Assembly (NCBI GenBank): GCA_016464795.1
Contig: JAEKNN010000008.1
Span: 43,446 to 107,445, forward strand
Direction: 5' to 3'
Source of the DNA: Candidatus Amunia macphersoniae
Lineage (GTDB): Bacteria; Chloroflexota; Dormibacteria; Aeolococcales; Aeolococcaceae
DNA length: 64,000 bases
The translations under genes and the position numbers were made by a program. This document shows positions 39,503 to 47,885 of the stretch, piece by piece; position 1 is the first letter of the stretch; every line of letters begins with the position of its first letter. Below the pieces are notes generated by a model that made no database searches, was not told the DNA's origin, and saw nothing but the letters and a program-made list of their open reading frames with translations.

Positions 39503-40306
39503 ATGTCACGCGTCCTGATCACCGGATCGAGCGATGGCCTCGGTTTGATGGCAGGTCAACTGCTTGCCGACGCCGGCCACGCGGTCACGCTGCACGCCCG
39601 CAGCGATCATCGAGCGGCCGACGCCCGCGCTGCGCTCCCCGCCGCTGAACACGTCGTCGTCGGGGACTTGGCCAGCATCGAGGGTACTCGGCAGGTCGCC
39701 GACCAGGCCAATGCGCTCGGCCGCTACGACGCCGTCATCCACAACGCCGGAGTCGGCTACCAAGAGCCCCGCCTCGAGACCGTCGATGGGCTCGCGCACG
39801 TCTTCGCCATCAACGTCGTTGCCCCCTACCTCCTCACCGCGCTGGTCACCGCACCGGACCGGCTGGTCTACCTCAGCTCGGGGATGCACCTCGGCGGTGA
39901 CCCCGTCCTCGACGACCTCCAGTGGAGCAGGCGCCGGTGGAACGGTGCTCAGGCCTACTCGGACAGCAAGTTCCTCGACGTGGTGCTGGCCTTCGCGGTC
40001 GCCCGTCGCTGGCCCAGGGTGCGGTCCAACGCGGTGGGGCCGGGGTGGGTCCCGACCAAGATGGGTGGCCCGGGGGCACCTGACGACCTCTCCTTGGGCG
40101 CGGCCACCCAGGCGTGGCTGGCGGTGAGCGATGATCCTGCCGCCACCGTCACCGCCCGGTTCTTCTACCACCAGCGACCAGGCGACGTGCATCCGGCCGC
40201 CCGGTCGGTCGAGCTCCAGGACGGGCTGCTCCACCGCTGCGCCGAACTGACCGGCGTCGCCTTCGCCGAGCCCTTGCCCGTGCCAGTCACCACCCAGCAG
40301 GCGTAG
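39503..40306 (+). CDS. Short-chain dehydrogenase/reductase
   Basis: 267 residues: SRVLITGSSDGLGLMAGQLL (TGxxxGxG), VIHNAGVGYQ, LVYLSSGMHLGG and catalytic YSDSKFLDVV. The active-site Ser, Tyr and Lys are present. It resembles atypical SDRs of the protochlorophyllide-reductase/retinol group; the substrate is unknown. GAGAGG lies upstream of the ATG at 39503. Convergent with the VOC gene, 12 bp apart. Confidence 0.88.
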   Translation: MSRVLITGSSDGLGLMAGQLLADAGHAVTLHARSDHRAADARAALPAAEHVVVGDLASIEGTRQVADQANALGRYDAVIHNAGVGYQEPRLETVDGLAHVFAINVVAPYLLTALVTAPDRLVYLSSGMHLGGDPVLDDLQWSRRRWNGAQAYSDSKFLDVVLAFAVARRWPRVRSNAVGPGWVPTKMGGPGAPDDLSLGAATQAWLAVSDDPAATVTARFFYHQRPGDVHPAARSVELQDGLLHRCAELTGVAFAEPLPVPVTTQQA

Positions 40307-40318
40307 ACCCGTCCGGGG

Positions 40319-41599
40319 TCATGGCAGCTGCCCCAGGTAGAAGCGCGTGCCCTGGTCGTCAGTGCAGTTGGCGGTGATCCCGTACGGCTGGGTCTCGGGC
40401 GGCGTGCTTGACCCGCCGGCGGCGCGAACCCGCGCCACCGCAGCATCGATGTCGCTGACGTGGAACATCGGCACCGCGGTGGCCGTGTCGTGTCCACCGC
40501 TGACCCCGACCATGGGCGCGACCTCGTCGACGTTCCAGCCGCCGGGCGACCGTCCGGGCGTGAACCGCCAGCCCAGCACCGTGCCGTAGAAGGCGCGGGT
40601 GCGCATCGCGTCGCGCACCTCCAGGGTCACGTAGGCGACGTCGCCATCGCGCCGCTCCACACGCTGCGCTCGCAGGCCGCCGGTGCCCGCGGTGGCCCCC
40701 TCGTGGAGTGCAAAGCGCGTCCCCTGGTCGTCGACGCAGTCGGCGGTGCGCCCGTACGCCTCCTCAGCGATCCGCTCGACGGCGCCGCCGGCTGCCCGGA
40801 CCCGCGCCGTCGCGATCGACAGCTCGGGCACCCCATAGCAGAGGAACAGGGTCGACGTCTTCGGCTCCTCCAAGAGGCCCTGCCGGGGTGTCGCCCCGTC
40901 GACCGCCAGCGCCCGGCCGTCGCCCTGCTCGGAGAACGTCCAGCCCAGCACCGACCCGAAGAAGGCCCGCGCGCGCTCGACGTCGTCGACCCACAGCGAC
41001 GAGTAGGCGACGTCGCCCTCGCGGCCGTCGCCGCCGCCAGCCACCGCCGCGGGGGACGTCGCCGCCTCGGCAGAGAGGATCCAGCGGTGGCCGAAGGGAT
41101 CGACGATGACCGCGTTGCGGCCGTACGGATTGTCGGCTGCCCGACGCTCCAGCTCGGCGCCGGCCGCGACGGCGCGCTCGACCGCTGCATCGACGTCGGC
41201 AACCCGCGCGGTCAGGCTGACCGCTGCGGGCTCGCCGGGACGGGGGGCTGCGACGCCGCTCACAGGCGACTCGTCAGCGAGATAGACCACCCCGCCCCCG
41301 AGGTCGAGCTCCGCATGGCCGATCCGCCCCTCGGGCATCACCATCGGAGCTCCGCGCAGCCGTGCGCCCAGCGCTTCCGTGTACCAGTCGATGGCCCGTC
41401 GGGCATCCCGCACGATCAGGTACGGCACCACCACCGGCGTCGCGGCGGACGGCGGGTCGAGGACGATCTGGGCCGCGGACATGCTGGTTCCTCCCTGGTG
41501 CAGCTGGCGATCGATCTGGGCGCGAAGGGCGGCGGCGAACGCTGGGTCGGGATCGACGGGAGTGATCGGCGCGCTGAGCGCCTCGAACGCATCAGGCAT
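40319..41599 (-). CDS. Protein with three VOC (glyoxalase-fold) domains
   Basis: 426 residues. A short leader (PDAFEALSAPITPVDPDPAF) is typical of VOC proteins coupled to sigma factors. VOC modules lie at about 50-175 (DARRAIDWYTEALGARL), 195-300 (YSSLWVDDVERARAFFGSVL) and 320-426 (MRTRAFYGTVLGWRF). Metal-ligand His/Glu positions are only partly kept, so antibiotic-binding or stress roles are as likely as catalysis. It overlaps the sigma-factor stop by 8 nt. An internal ATG at 41482 with GGGAGGAA could give a shorter product. Confidence 0.85.
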   Translation of the reverse strand: MPDAFEALSAPITPVDPDPAFAAALRAQIDRQLHQGGTSMSAAQIVLDPPSAATPVVVPYLIVRDARRAIDWYTEALGARLRGAPMVMPEGRIGHAELDLGGGVVYLADESPVSGVAAPRPGEPAAVSLTARVADVDAAVERAVAAGAELERRAADNPYGRNAVIVDPFGHRWILSAEAATSPAAVAGGGDGREGDVAYSSLWVDDVERARAFFGSVLGWTFSEQGDGRALAVDGATPRQGLLEEPKTSTLFLCYGVPELSIATARVRAAGGAVERIAEEAYGRTADCVDDQGTRFALHEGATAGTGGLRAQRVERRDGDVAYVTLEVRDAMRTRAFYGTVLGWRFTPGRSPGGWNVDEVAPMVGVSGGHDTATAVPMFHVSDIDAAVARVRAAGGSSTPPETQPYGITANCTDDQGTRFYLGQLP

Positions 41600-42095
41600 C
41601 GGGCGCCTCCAGGCCGGCGTACGCGCGCCGGAAAGCGGCGCGAGCGCGCACCAGCAGTGTCTCGGTCGCGTGGACGGTGCGGTTGAGGATCTCGGCGACC
41701 TCGGGGACCGGGAGGTCGTCGACGTAGCGCAGCGTCAGCGCGGCGCGATGGTGGGGTCCCAGCTCCAGGAGCGTCTGGCGCGCCCGCATCGCGTCCAGGG
41801 TCGCCTCCCACGGATCGTCGTCCGGCTCGTCGGCGCCGGTTGCAGCGAGGCGAATCCCCCGCTCCTCGCGTGCCAGCCGGCGCCAGTGGTCGACCAGCTT
41901 GTGCCGGGCCACCCCGAGGATCCATGCCGTCGAGAGCGGCGGTCCGGAGTCGCGCTGGACCTCGCTGACGGCGGCGAGGAAGGTTTCGGAGGTCAGCTCC
42001 TCGGCCAGCGGAACCCGGTGGCAGCGCGACAGCAGGTAGCCGTACACGATCGGCAGGGCGGCGTCGTACAGCCCGAGCAGGTCGTCAGCGCGCAT
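41592..42095 (-). CDS. ECF-type sigma-70 family sigma factor
   Basis: 167 residues from ATG 42095 with GGAG upstream. Sigma-2: LYDAALPIVYGYLLSRCH, ELTSETFLAAV, WILGVARHKLVDHWRR. Sigma-4: LGPHHRAALTLRYVDDLPVP, then EVAEILNRTVHATETLLVRA. No anti-sigma gene is adjacent; the co-transcribed VOC protein may be part of the sensing or response. Confidence 0.9.
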   Translation of the reverse strand: MRADDLLGLYDAALPIVYGYLLSRCHRVPLAEELTSETFLAAVSEVQRDSGPPLSTAWILGVARHKLVDHWRRLAREERGIRLAATGADEPDDDPWEATLDAMRARQTLLELGPHHRAALTLRYVDDLPVPEVAEILNRTVHATETLLVRARAAFRRAYAGLEAPDA

Positions 42096-42096
42096 C

Positions 42097-42924
42097 TCAG
42101 CTCCAGAGCTCGGTGGCGTCACACCAGCAGTGTCGTTCGGCGTGGCTGGACTCCGACACCCCGCCGCCAGCTACGGCGGCCCGTCGCCCCCTGGCGCTCA
42201 CGTGATCAATGCCGGCCGCAGGCGCCGGCGGCGCGCTCCCCATCGTGCCGCGCTGCGCCATCGCCTTTCGCTGCGCTCGCCGCCCGTAGGCGATGGTCGC
42301 GAACAGGGTCAGGACGAACGTGCTGTAGAACAGCAGCTGAGAGGCCACCAGGAACACCGACGTGGAGAGGATGAACACCAGCGCGGTGCGGATCAGTGCG
42401 TCGGCAACGAAGAAGGTCACGCCCCACATCGCGGTCATCACCCGCATCGAGCGCCGGAATCCCGGGTACTGCCAGCGGTCCTCCCACAGGCGCACCCGAT
42501 CGGGGACGCCGCCGGTGGCGAACTGCCGTGCCATGTGGAACATCAGCGGCCGTGGCGCCAGCAGCGAGCCGAAGAACACCAGCCCGAAGATCCCGGTGAA
42601 GAACGACTCCTTGATCAGGGTGAAGCGCGCGCTGCCGGAGATCAGGCTGGCCACGGCGCTGATCACGATGAAGAACAATGAGATGCCGGCGATGAAGTCG
42701 AGGCTCCGGGTGCGCACCCAGCCCCAGAGCGTGTAACCGACTGGAAACACCGAACCCGCGACCAGCGCCGGCACCGTGGCCACGCCCCTGCCGATCAGCA
42801 CCTGATAGAGGACGAAGGTGAGCACCCCGTTGATGACCAGGCTCGGCACCACAGAGCGCAGCACCGCCCCGCCGGTGGGCTGGGCCAGCTCTCCCGCTGG
42901 GTGGTCAGCGATCGGATCGGGCAT
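42097..42924 (-). CDS. VC0807-like integral membrane protein
   Basis: 275 residues from ATG 42924 with GGAGG about 7 nt upstream. Six hydrophobic segments, with the family-like blocks SLVINGVLTFVLYQVL, RTRSLDFIAGISLFFIVISA, SLLAPRPLMFHMARQF and FRRSMRVMTAMWGVTFF. Related proteins are annotated VC0807/DUF3159-like, function unknown. It ends 1 bp from the sigma-factor start, so it heads that operon. The last 50 residues are polar. Confidence 0.75.
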   Translation of the reverse strand: MPDPIADHPAGELAQPTGGAVLRSVVPSLVINGVLTFVLYQVLIGRGVATVPALVAGSVFPVGYTLWGWVRTRSLDFIAGISLFFIVISAVASLISGSARFTLIKESFFTGIFGLVFFGSLLAPRPLMFHMARQFATGGVPDRVRLWEDRWQYPGFRRSMRVMTAMWGVTFFVADALIRTALVFILSTSVFLVASQLLFYSTFVLTLFATIAYGRRAQRKAMAQRGTMGSAPPAPAAGIDHVSARGRRAAVAGGGVSESSHAERHCWCDATELWS

Positions 42925-43005
42925 CGGAAGCCTCCATGCCGGCGTCCTCCTCACCATCAGCCACCGGCGGCCCTGCCGCCGCCGGGATCACCAACATCCT
43001 AACGG

Positions 43006-43015
43006 AAAGTACTTT
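43006..43015. promoter_or_regulatory. Palindrome AAAGTACTTT at the start of the HTH operon
   Basis: A perfect 10-bp palindrome directly upstream of ATG 43018, with a related half-site GTAAAGT at 43022. A likely autoregulatory operator for the downstream winged-helix protein. Confidence 0.5.
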
Positions 43016-43017
43016 GC

Positions 43018-43504
43018 ATGGTAAAGTCCAATCCGGTGCTCGCCGACCCACTGCAGCCGTCTGCCCGCGATGCGGCCCTGACTCTCGAGGACATCGAGCG
43101 CCTGCGGCGGCGCACCCGCACGTCGCTGGGAACCCCGTGGTTTCCGTTGGTGTCCTTCGGGGCCGTCAACCTGCTCAGCGCCCCGGTGATCGCTGCCACC
43201 GGTACCGCCGCGCTGGCGCCGCTCTGGATCGTCGCCGGCGGCGCGGCCATGCTGGTCACCCGCCGCCACTACCGGCGGCCAGACAGCCGGCCTGCTGGCG
43301 CCAATCTCGTTGGTGTTCGCCGGCTACGTCGCCCTCGGCTGGCTGCAGCGCAGCCCGGTTGGGCCGCTGGCGGTGCTTCCCGGCACCGCGCTCGCCGTCG
43401 CCCTGGCGATTCGCGGGCAGCCACCCTGGCTCGTCGAACTTGCCTTCGGGGCGGCGCTGACCATTGCCGGCGTCATCGTCCGCGCCCTCGGTGAGCGCCC
43501 ATGA
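43018..43504 (+). pseudogene. Small membrane protein split by a frameshift
   Basis: The first frame gives a polar N-terminus (LTLEDIERLRRRTRTSLG) and two membrane helices (PWFPLVSFGAVNLLSAPVIA; LAPLWIVAGGAAMLV), then runs into Arg-rich nonsense. The next frame, entered between 43261 and 43290, continues naturally as TAGLLAPISLVFAGYVALGW and VELAFGAALTIAGVIVRALG to the stop at 43504. One base gained or lost would restore a four-helix protein of about 160 residues. Its end overlaps the regulator start (ATGA). May be a sequencing error. Confidence 0.7.
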
Positions 43505-43845
43505 GCCATCCCAGCCGCCGGCTCGACGATGCGGTCCATCAGCGCACCCGCCTGGGCATCCTGGCGGTGCTGTGCGAGGGCGGCCGGGCCGACTTCGCGT
43601 ACCTGCGTGACACCCTGGAACTGACCGACGGCAACCTCTCGCGCAACCTCAGCCGCCTCGAGGAGGCCGGCTACCTGACCATGGAGAAGGTGCTCGACGG
43701 ACGCCGCCCGCGCACCTGGCTGGCCGCCACACCGGCCGGGCGTGACGCGCTCAACGACGAGATCGCCGCCCTGCACGAGATCATCGATGGAGTTGGTGCG
43801 CGCTCGCCGCGCCGGGTCGGCCGCCCGCTCACCGATCCCGCCTGA
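43501..43845 (+). CDS. Winged-helix transcriptional regulator (MarR-like, DUF4423/HTH_34 type)
   Basis: 114 residues: LDDAVHQRTRLGILAVLCEG, YLRDTLELTDGNLSRNLSRL, EEAGYLTMEKVLDGRRPRTW. This is the compact wHTH often found with a small membrane protein, with the recognition helix DGNLSRNLSRLE. It overlaps the membrane gene by 4 nt. The last 17 bases overlap the convergent lyase gene. Probably represses its own operon through the AAAGTACTTT site. Confidence 0.88.
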   Translation: MSHPSRRLDDAVHQRTRLGILAVLCEGGRADFAYLRDTLELTDGNLSRNLSRLEEAGYLTMEKVLDGRRPRTWLAATPAGRDALNDEIAALHEIIDGVGARSPRRVGRPLTDPA

Positions 43846-45040
43846 CGTCGGGGCGTCGCTGACGCCTGCCGGATCCGTTCTTTGCGGGTGCACCGATGAG
43901 CCGCTCGAAGAGTCCGCGCACCTCACCGGGGCTGAGCTGGAGAGTCGCATCGCCCACCTGAAGCTCGAATCGCTGCAATGCCGGCCCCTCGGAGCGGAAG
44001 GGCCGGGAGAACGTGAATGTCTTCTCCGTGGTGGCGAGATCGATCATCCGGGCTCGCATCTCGTCGACCCCCACGGTGAGTTGAAGATGCATCATCGAGC
44101 TCTGAGGAGGGTCGGGGATCACCTCGACACCGGCGAGATCGCGCACCGCATCCGCGATCGCCACAGCGTGCTCGTAGTACTTCGGCATGAGCGGCAGTCG
44201 TGAGCGCAGCACCGTCAACGCCGACGCTGCATACGGCCAGAGCATGAAGATGCGCCCGCCATGCCGCGTCCGCCAGACCGAGAGCTCCTCGATGACGTCC
44301 GCGTCACCGGCGACGCAGCACCCGGCGATTCCGCCCAGTCCCTTGTACATGGAGACATAGACGGTGTCGAAGAGGGCAGCGATGTCGGCCAGAGACTTGC
44401 CGTTCGACGCGGCGTAGAAGGGCGCCGCATCCCACAGCCGCGCCCCATCCATGTGCACGGCCGCGCCACGTCCGCGGGCCCAGCTCACCTGGTCCTGGAG
44501 CTCGTCCCACGACGGCAGGGTGCCGCCGAGCTCTCGCTGCGGAAGCTCGAGGAGCAGCGCGGCGATCGGCTCGTGCACCTCGTCGAGGCTGGCTGAGGAG
44601 AGCGGCTGGTGAGCCGGACCGACGGGTACGCCGAACAGGCCATGCAGGCGCTGGTAACCGCGCTCCTCGTGGGTCTCCATGTGACACGAGGGATGGAAGG
44701 CGATGCTTCGGCTCGTTCTGCGGTCGGCGTGGACTCGCAATGTCGCCTGCTGCGCCATGGTCCCGGTGGGCACGAACAGCGCCGCCTGCTTGCCCAGCAA
44801 GGACGCCACCTCGGCCTCGAGCTCGGCGACGACCCCGCCGGCCCCGTAACGGTCGACCTCGGTGTCGACAGGGATGGTGGCGAGCAGCGCCTCAGCCCCG
44901 CGAGGGCCATGGCCATTCAGGAAGCGCGTGCACGACCGGGCAAGGGTTTCCAGCTCGGTGTCGCCGGCGGCTGGCGGCGCAGCCTGCGGCGGTGCAGCTC
45001 GGTGTCTCGTCGTCCTGGCTCTGGCCACGACCGACACCAT
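43829..45040 (-). CDS. PLP-dependent beta-eliminating lyase (threonine aldolase-like)
   Basis: 403 residues from ATG 45040. Aldolase-type blocks: EVDRYGAGGVVAELEAEVAS, LFVPTGTMAQQATLRVHADR, LPSWDELQDQVSWARGRGAA, HMDGARLWDAAPFY (PLP Asp), and the SMYKGLGGIAGCCVAGD region with the Schiff-base Lys in MYKGLGG. It resembles low-specificity L-threonine aldolases that split threonine to glycine and acetaldehyde. The first 30 residues are Arg/Ala/Pro-rich and a GTG at 45028 with TATGGT upstream is an alternative start. Confidence 0.85.
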   Translation of the reverse strand: MVSVVARARTTRHRAAPPQAAPPAAGDTELETLARSCTRFLNGHGPRGAEALLATIPVDTEVDRYGAGGVVAELEAEVASLLGKQAALFVPTGTMAQQATLRVHADRRTSRSIAFHPSCHMETHEERGYQRLHGLFGVPVGPAHQPLSSASLDEVHEPIAALLLELPQRELGGTLPSWDELQDQVSWARGRGAAVHMDGARLWDAAPFYAASNGKSLADIAALFDTVYVSMYKGLGGIAGCCVAGDADVIEELSVWRTRHGGRIFMLWPYAASALTVLRSRLPLMPKYYEHAVAIADAVRDLAGVEVIPDPPQSSMMHLQLTVGVDEMRARMIDLATTEKTFTFSRPFRSEGPALQRFELQVGDATLQLSPGEVRGLFERLIGAPAKNGSGRRQRRPDVRRDR

Positions 45041-45083
45041 ACGAACAGCCGCGGTGCTCGCGGCTGCTCGTCGGTGCGTCGCC

Positions 45084-45737
45084 CTATTCGCTCTCCTCGG
45101 CGAGGAGCTGGTAGAGGCGCTTGCGGGCATCGCGAAGGATGTCGCTCGCCTGGGTCACCTGCTTGGCGGTGCCCGCGTGGGTCACCTGCCAGGTGGCGGC
45201 TCCCACCTGGAAGAAGAGCTCGCGCATCGAGCCGGGGTCGCTGTCAGCCTCGGCTGCCTCTGCCCAGGGCGGTGCCCCGGTGGAGGCGGTCGCTTCCTCG
45301 CGGCCGCTGTCGCTGAGCTCGAAGACGCGCCGGCCGGCCTCGAGCTCGACCGAGCGCACCTTGCCCTCGTCCTCGAGCTGCTGCAAGGTGGGGTACACCG
45401 ACCCGGGGCTTGGTCGCCAGCGCCCCTCGGTGCGGCGGTCCAGCTCCTGGATGATCTGGTAGCCGTGCATCGGCTCCTCGACAAGGAGCGCGAGGATGGC
45501 GGCCCGGATGTCGCCACGGCCCGCCCGGTGCCGGCCGCCGCCCCACGGGAAGTCGCGCCCTCCCGGGAACCCACCACCGATCGGGAAGCCTCCGGGGCCG
45601 CCGAAACCCCGCGGGCCGCCGCGGCCGCGGCCGCGATGGTGCGCCCCCGCGGCTCGGAGCACGTGGCGTAGGTGGTGCCGCTCGATGTCCCAGCCGGTAG
45701 GTCCGGCCTCCGGCCAGGTTGCCTGATCACGTCGCAT
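45084..45737 (-). CDS. PadR-family regulator with Gly/Arg-rich N-terminus
   Basis: 217 residues from ATG 45737, 8 nt after GAGAGG. The PadR winged helix is at about 78-150: IRAAILALLVEEPMHGYQII, SPGSVYPTLQQLEDEGKV, YELSDSGR-like FELSDSGREE. The N-terminal 75 residues are Gly/Arg/His-rich (HHRGRGRGGPRGFGGPGGF), a feature of a PadR subgroup. The C-terminal half is helical. A 16-bp palindrome upstream suggests autoregulation. No target gene is obvious beside it. Confidence 0.9.
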   Translation of the reverse strand: MRRDQATWPEAGPTGWDIERHHLRHVLRAAGAHHRGRGRGGPRGFGGPGGFPIGGGFPGGRDFPWGGGRHRAGRGDIRAAILALLVEEPMHGYQIIQELDRRTEGRWRPSPGSVYPTLQQLEDEGKVRSVELEAGRRVFELSDSGREEATASTGAPPWAEAAEADSDPGSMRELFFQVGAATWQVTHAGTAKQVTQASDILRDARKRLYQLLAEESE

Positions 45738-45770
45738 GGTGTGTCCTCTCAACGATGGATTGAAGTTCCA

Positions 45771-45786
45771 TCACGATATATCGCGA
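45771..45786. promoter_or_regulatory. PadR-type operator TCACGATATATCGCGA
   Basis: A 16-bp near-perfect inverted repeat (one mismatch pair) centred on ATAT, upstream of the PadR gene at 45737 and in front of the VOC gene at 45879. Confidence 0.65.
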
Positions 45787-45878
45787 CATGCCGAGTTGTC
45801 AACCCCCGGAGGCGGCATCCTGTCACCATTCCACGGAGCACAGCCGCGCTCCGGCGAGGTCGTCACCAGGGGAGGCAC

Positions 45879-46316
45879 ATGTCTGTCGATTTCAAGCCCG
45901 AGGGATACCACACCGTCACTCCGTACCTGGTGGTGGAGGGGGCTGCGGATGCGATCAAGTTCATGAGCGATGCTTTCGGGGCGACCGAGATCATGCGACT
46001 GGAGGGTGCCGACGGTCGCGTCGGCCATGCCGAGGTTCGCATCGGTGACTCGGTGGTGATGATCGCCGACGCGCCCGCGCCTGACGCCACCAGGCAGGGG
46101 ATGCTGCACCTGTATCTCGAAGATGCGGACGCGACCTACGCGCGCGCGATCGAGCTGGGGGCCACCTCGAAGCGCGAGCCCACCACCGAGTTCTACGGCG
46201 ATCGCATCGCTGATTTCGAGGACGCGTGGGGCAACCGGTGGTCGGTGGCCACCCATGTCGAGGATGTCTCCCAAGAGGAGATGGCGCGGATCGCAGCCCA
46301 GTTCGGCGGCGGATGA
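45879..46316 (+). CDS. VOC-family protein (PhnB-like)
   Basis: 145 residues from ATG 45879 with GGGGAGG upstream. YHTVTPYLVVEGAADAIKFM, HAEVRIGDSVVMIADAPAPD, DADATYARAIELGATSKREP and FYGDRIADFEDAWGNRWSVA are the blocks of the PhnB/YvgN-like VOC family. It shares its upstream region with the divergent PadR gene, so it may be the regulator's target. Ligand unknown. Confidence 0.9.
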   Translation: MSVDFKPEGYHTVTPYLVVEGAADAIKFMSDAFGATEIMRLEGADGRVGHAEVRIGDSVVMIADAPAPDATRQGMLHLYLEDADATYARAIELGATSKREPTTEFYGDRIADFEDAWGNRWSVATHVEDVSQEEMARIAAQFGGG

Positions 46317-46376
46317 CGCAGCGACCGTCAGCACTGGCCCCGCAGCATCCTCACCGCGTCAGCAACTACCGCCTGG

Positions 46377-47201
46377 TCACCGTGCCGGTTGCATGACCCA
46401 CGATGCCACCACGGCGGCGAGGCGCTCGGGTTTGCCGTTCAGGTCGGTGAGCAGGTCCCAACCGTGTATCCCGGAGAGCTCATCGATGACGACGAACTGC
46501 TTGGGTTGCGCCGGGGTAGCGTCGTAGAGGGACTGCAGGCGGTCCAGGCGGCAGTATCGATCCCCAGGCGCGACTGCGAAGAGCGCGGGAACCTGGAGGC
46601 GGCGGACATCGGTGGGGTCGTCAGCGCCGGTGTCGTTGCCGTCGCCGGAGACGTCGACCACAGCAGCGATGCCGGGGATGACGCCGGCGGCCTCCAGGGC
46701 GTCACCTCCTCCGAACGACGCTCCAACCAGCGAGATCCGAGAGGCGCCATGGGCGCGAGCCCAGTCGACGGCGGGCCCGGTCTCGGCGACGATTCCCGCG
46801 TCACCAAGTGGGATGCTGGGGCAGCGTGAGGCGCCGTAGCCACAGCGGTTGACGAGGACCGCACGCACCGGATAGTGGGCGACGAGCCACGTCGCGTAGG
46901 GCCAGAAACCGCACATCCCTGTGCCCCCGACCTCGTGCAGGAACACAGCGGCGATCTGGCCAGACCCGACGCTGTTGGCCTCCAGCCGGCTGCCGCTCGG
47001 CCCGGGCAGCCAGAAGGCGTCGGCCCCGGGACCGCAGGACGACGGCCGGGGTAGGGGCGTCGCCTCGCCGGGCGTGGGGGACGCGGACGACGTCACAGAA
47101 CCACCCGATGTCGCGCTGCCGCCGCAGCCGGCCAGCAGCGAGCAGGCGACGACCGTGAGCAGGAGCCGCCTCAACGCGATCGGCCCACGAGCGTCACCCA
47201 C
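46377..47201 (-). CDS. Alpha/beta-hydrolase lipoprotein
   Basis: 274 residues from GTG 47201. The lipoprotein signal LRRLLLTVVACSLLAGCGG places the lipid Cys at about residue 26. The hydrolase core follows: GQIAAVFLHEVGGTGMCGFW, VRAVLVNRCGYGASRC, nucleophile elbow LVGASFGGGDALE, PALFAVAPGDRYC (Asp) and ELSGIHGWDLL (His). The full catalytic triad is plausible. Exported and membrane-tethered; the substrate is unknown. Divergent from a PadR gene with an operator between them, so likely co-regulated. Confidence 0.88.
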   Translation of the reverse strand: MGDARGPIALRRLLLTVVACSLLAGCGGSATSGGSVTSSASPTPGEATPLPRPSSCGPGADAFWLPGPSGSRLEANSVGSGQIAAVFLHEVGGTGMCGFWPYATWLVAHYPVRAVLVNRCGYGASRCPSIPLGDAGIVAETGPAVDWARAHGASRISLVGASFGGGDALEAAGVIPGIAAVVDVSGDGNDTGADDPTDVRRLQVPALFAVAPGDRYCRLDRLQSLYDATPAQPKQFVVIDELSGIHGWDLLTDLNGKPERLAAVVASWVMQPAR

Positions 47202-47221
47202 GGTTGGCGCACGATCACCTC

Positions 47222-47258
47222 GTATATGTCGAACTCGATATACACGTACGCTATCACA
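47222..47258 (+). promoter_or_regulatory. PadR operator and leaderless promoter
   Basis: An inverted repeat GTATAT (47222..47227) / ATATAC (47238..47243), with TCGA on each inner side, is followed by -10 box TACGCT (47247..47252), 6 nt and GTG 47259. The operator lies between -35 and -10. Confidence 0.65.
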
Positions 47259-47837
47259 GTGCCCTCGACGCTGGGATACGCCCTGCTCGGTCTGCTGGCC
47301 CGCCACGCGCGCACCGGTTACGAGCTGACCCAGGCTCTGCGCGCGCCCATCGGGTATTACTGGACGGCCAGCCACAGCCAGGTGTACCCGGAGCTGGCCC
47401 AGCTGGAAGAGCAGAAGCTGGTCGCCCATCGGGTGATCGATGGGCCCGGGCCGCGCGACACCAAGAGGTATCGAATCACCCCGGCCGGCCGGCGCGCGGT
47501 GGCGGTGTGGGCGGTTCGCCCTCCTGACGCTGCACATAATCGTGACCAGCTGATGCTCAAGGTGTATTCGATGTGGACAGCGGACCCGGTCCGGGCCCGT
47601 GCGTTGGTGGTTGGGCAACGCGACGCGGCAGCGGCCATGCTCCGCCACTACGGGGAGATCGAACGCTCCATGCGCCAGGACCACGGCGAACTGCTCGACG
47701 ACCCGACCACCCCGCAGTTCAGCTCCTACGCCACCTTGCGCCGCGGCCTGGGCTTCGAACGCCACGCCGTCGCCTGGTGTGACTGGTTGCTGGCCGCGCT
47801 CACCGGCGAGAAGCCGGCGCCACCCGAGCCCGAGTGA
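47259..47837 (+). CDS. PadR-family regulator
   Basis: 192 residues from GTG 47259: PSTLGYALLGLLARHARTGY, TASHSQVYPELAQLEEQKLV, RYRITPAGRRAVAVW. The C-terminal PadR/Vir-like domain has MRQDHGELLDD and GLGFERHAVAWCDWLLAAL. The GTG rather than the upstream ATG (47226) is chosen because the family begins at PSTLGYALLG and a -10 box sits 6 nt upstream. A tight GCCGGG/CCCGGC hairpin follows its stop (47839..47852). Divergent from the hydrolase lipoprotein. Confidence 0.9.
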   Translation: MPSTLGYALLGLLARHARTGYELTQALRAPIGYYWTASHSQVYPELAQLEEQKLVAHRVIDGPGPRDTKRYRITPAGRRAVAVWAVRPPDAAHNRDQLMLKVYSMWTADPVRARALVVGQRDAAAAMLRHYGEIERSMRQDHGELLDDPTTPQFSSYATLRRGLGFERHAVAWCDWLLAALTGEKPAPPEPE

Positions 47838-47885
47838 CGCCGGGCTCCCGGCTGGACGCTCAGCCCCGCCAGCTCGTCCAGTTGC

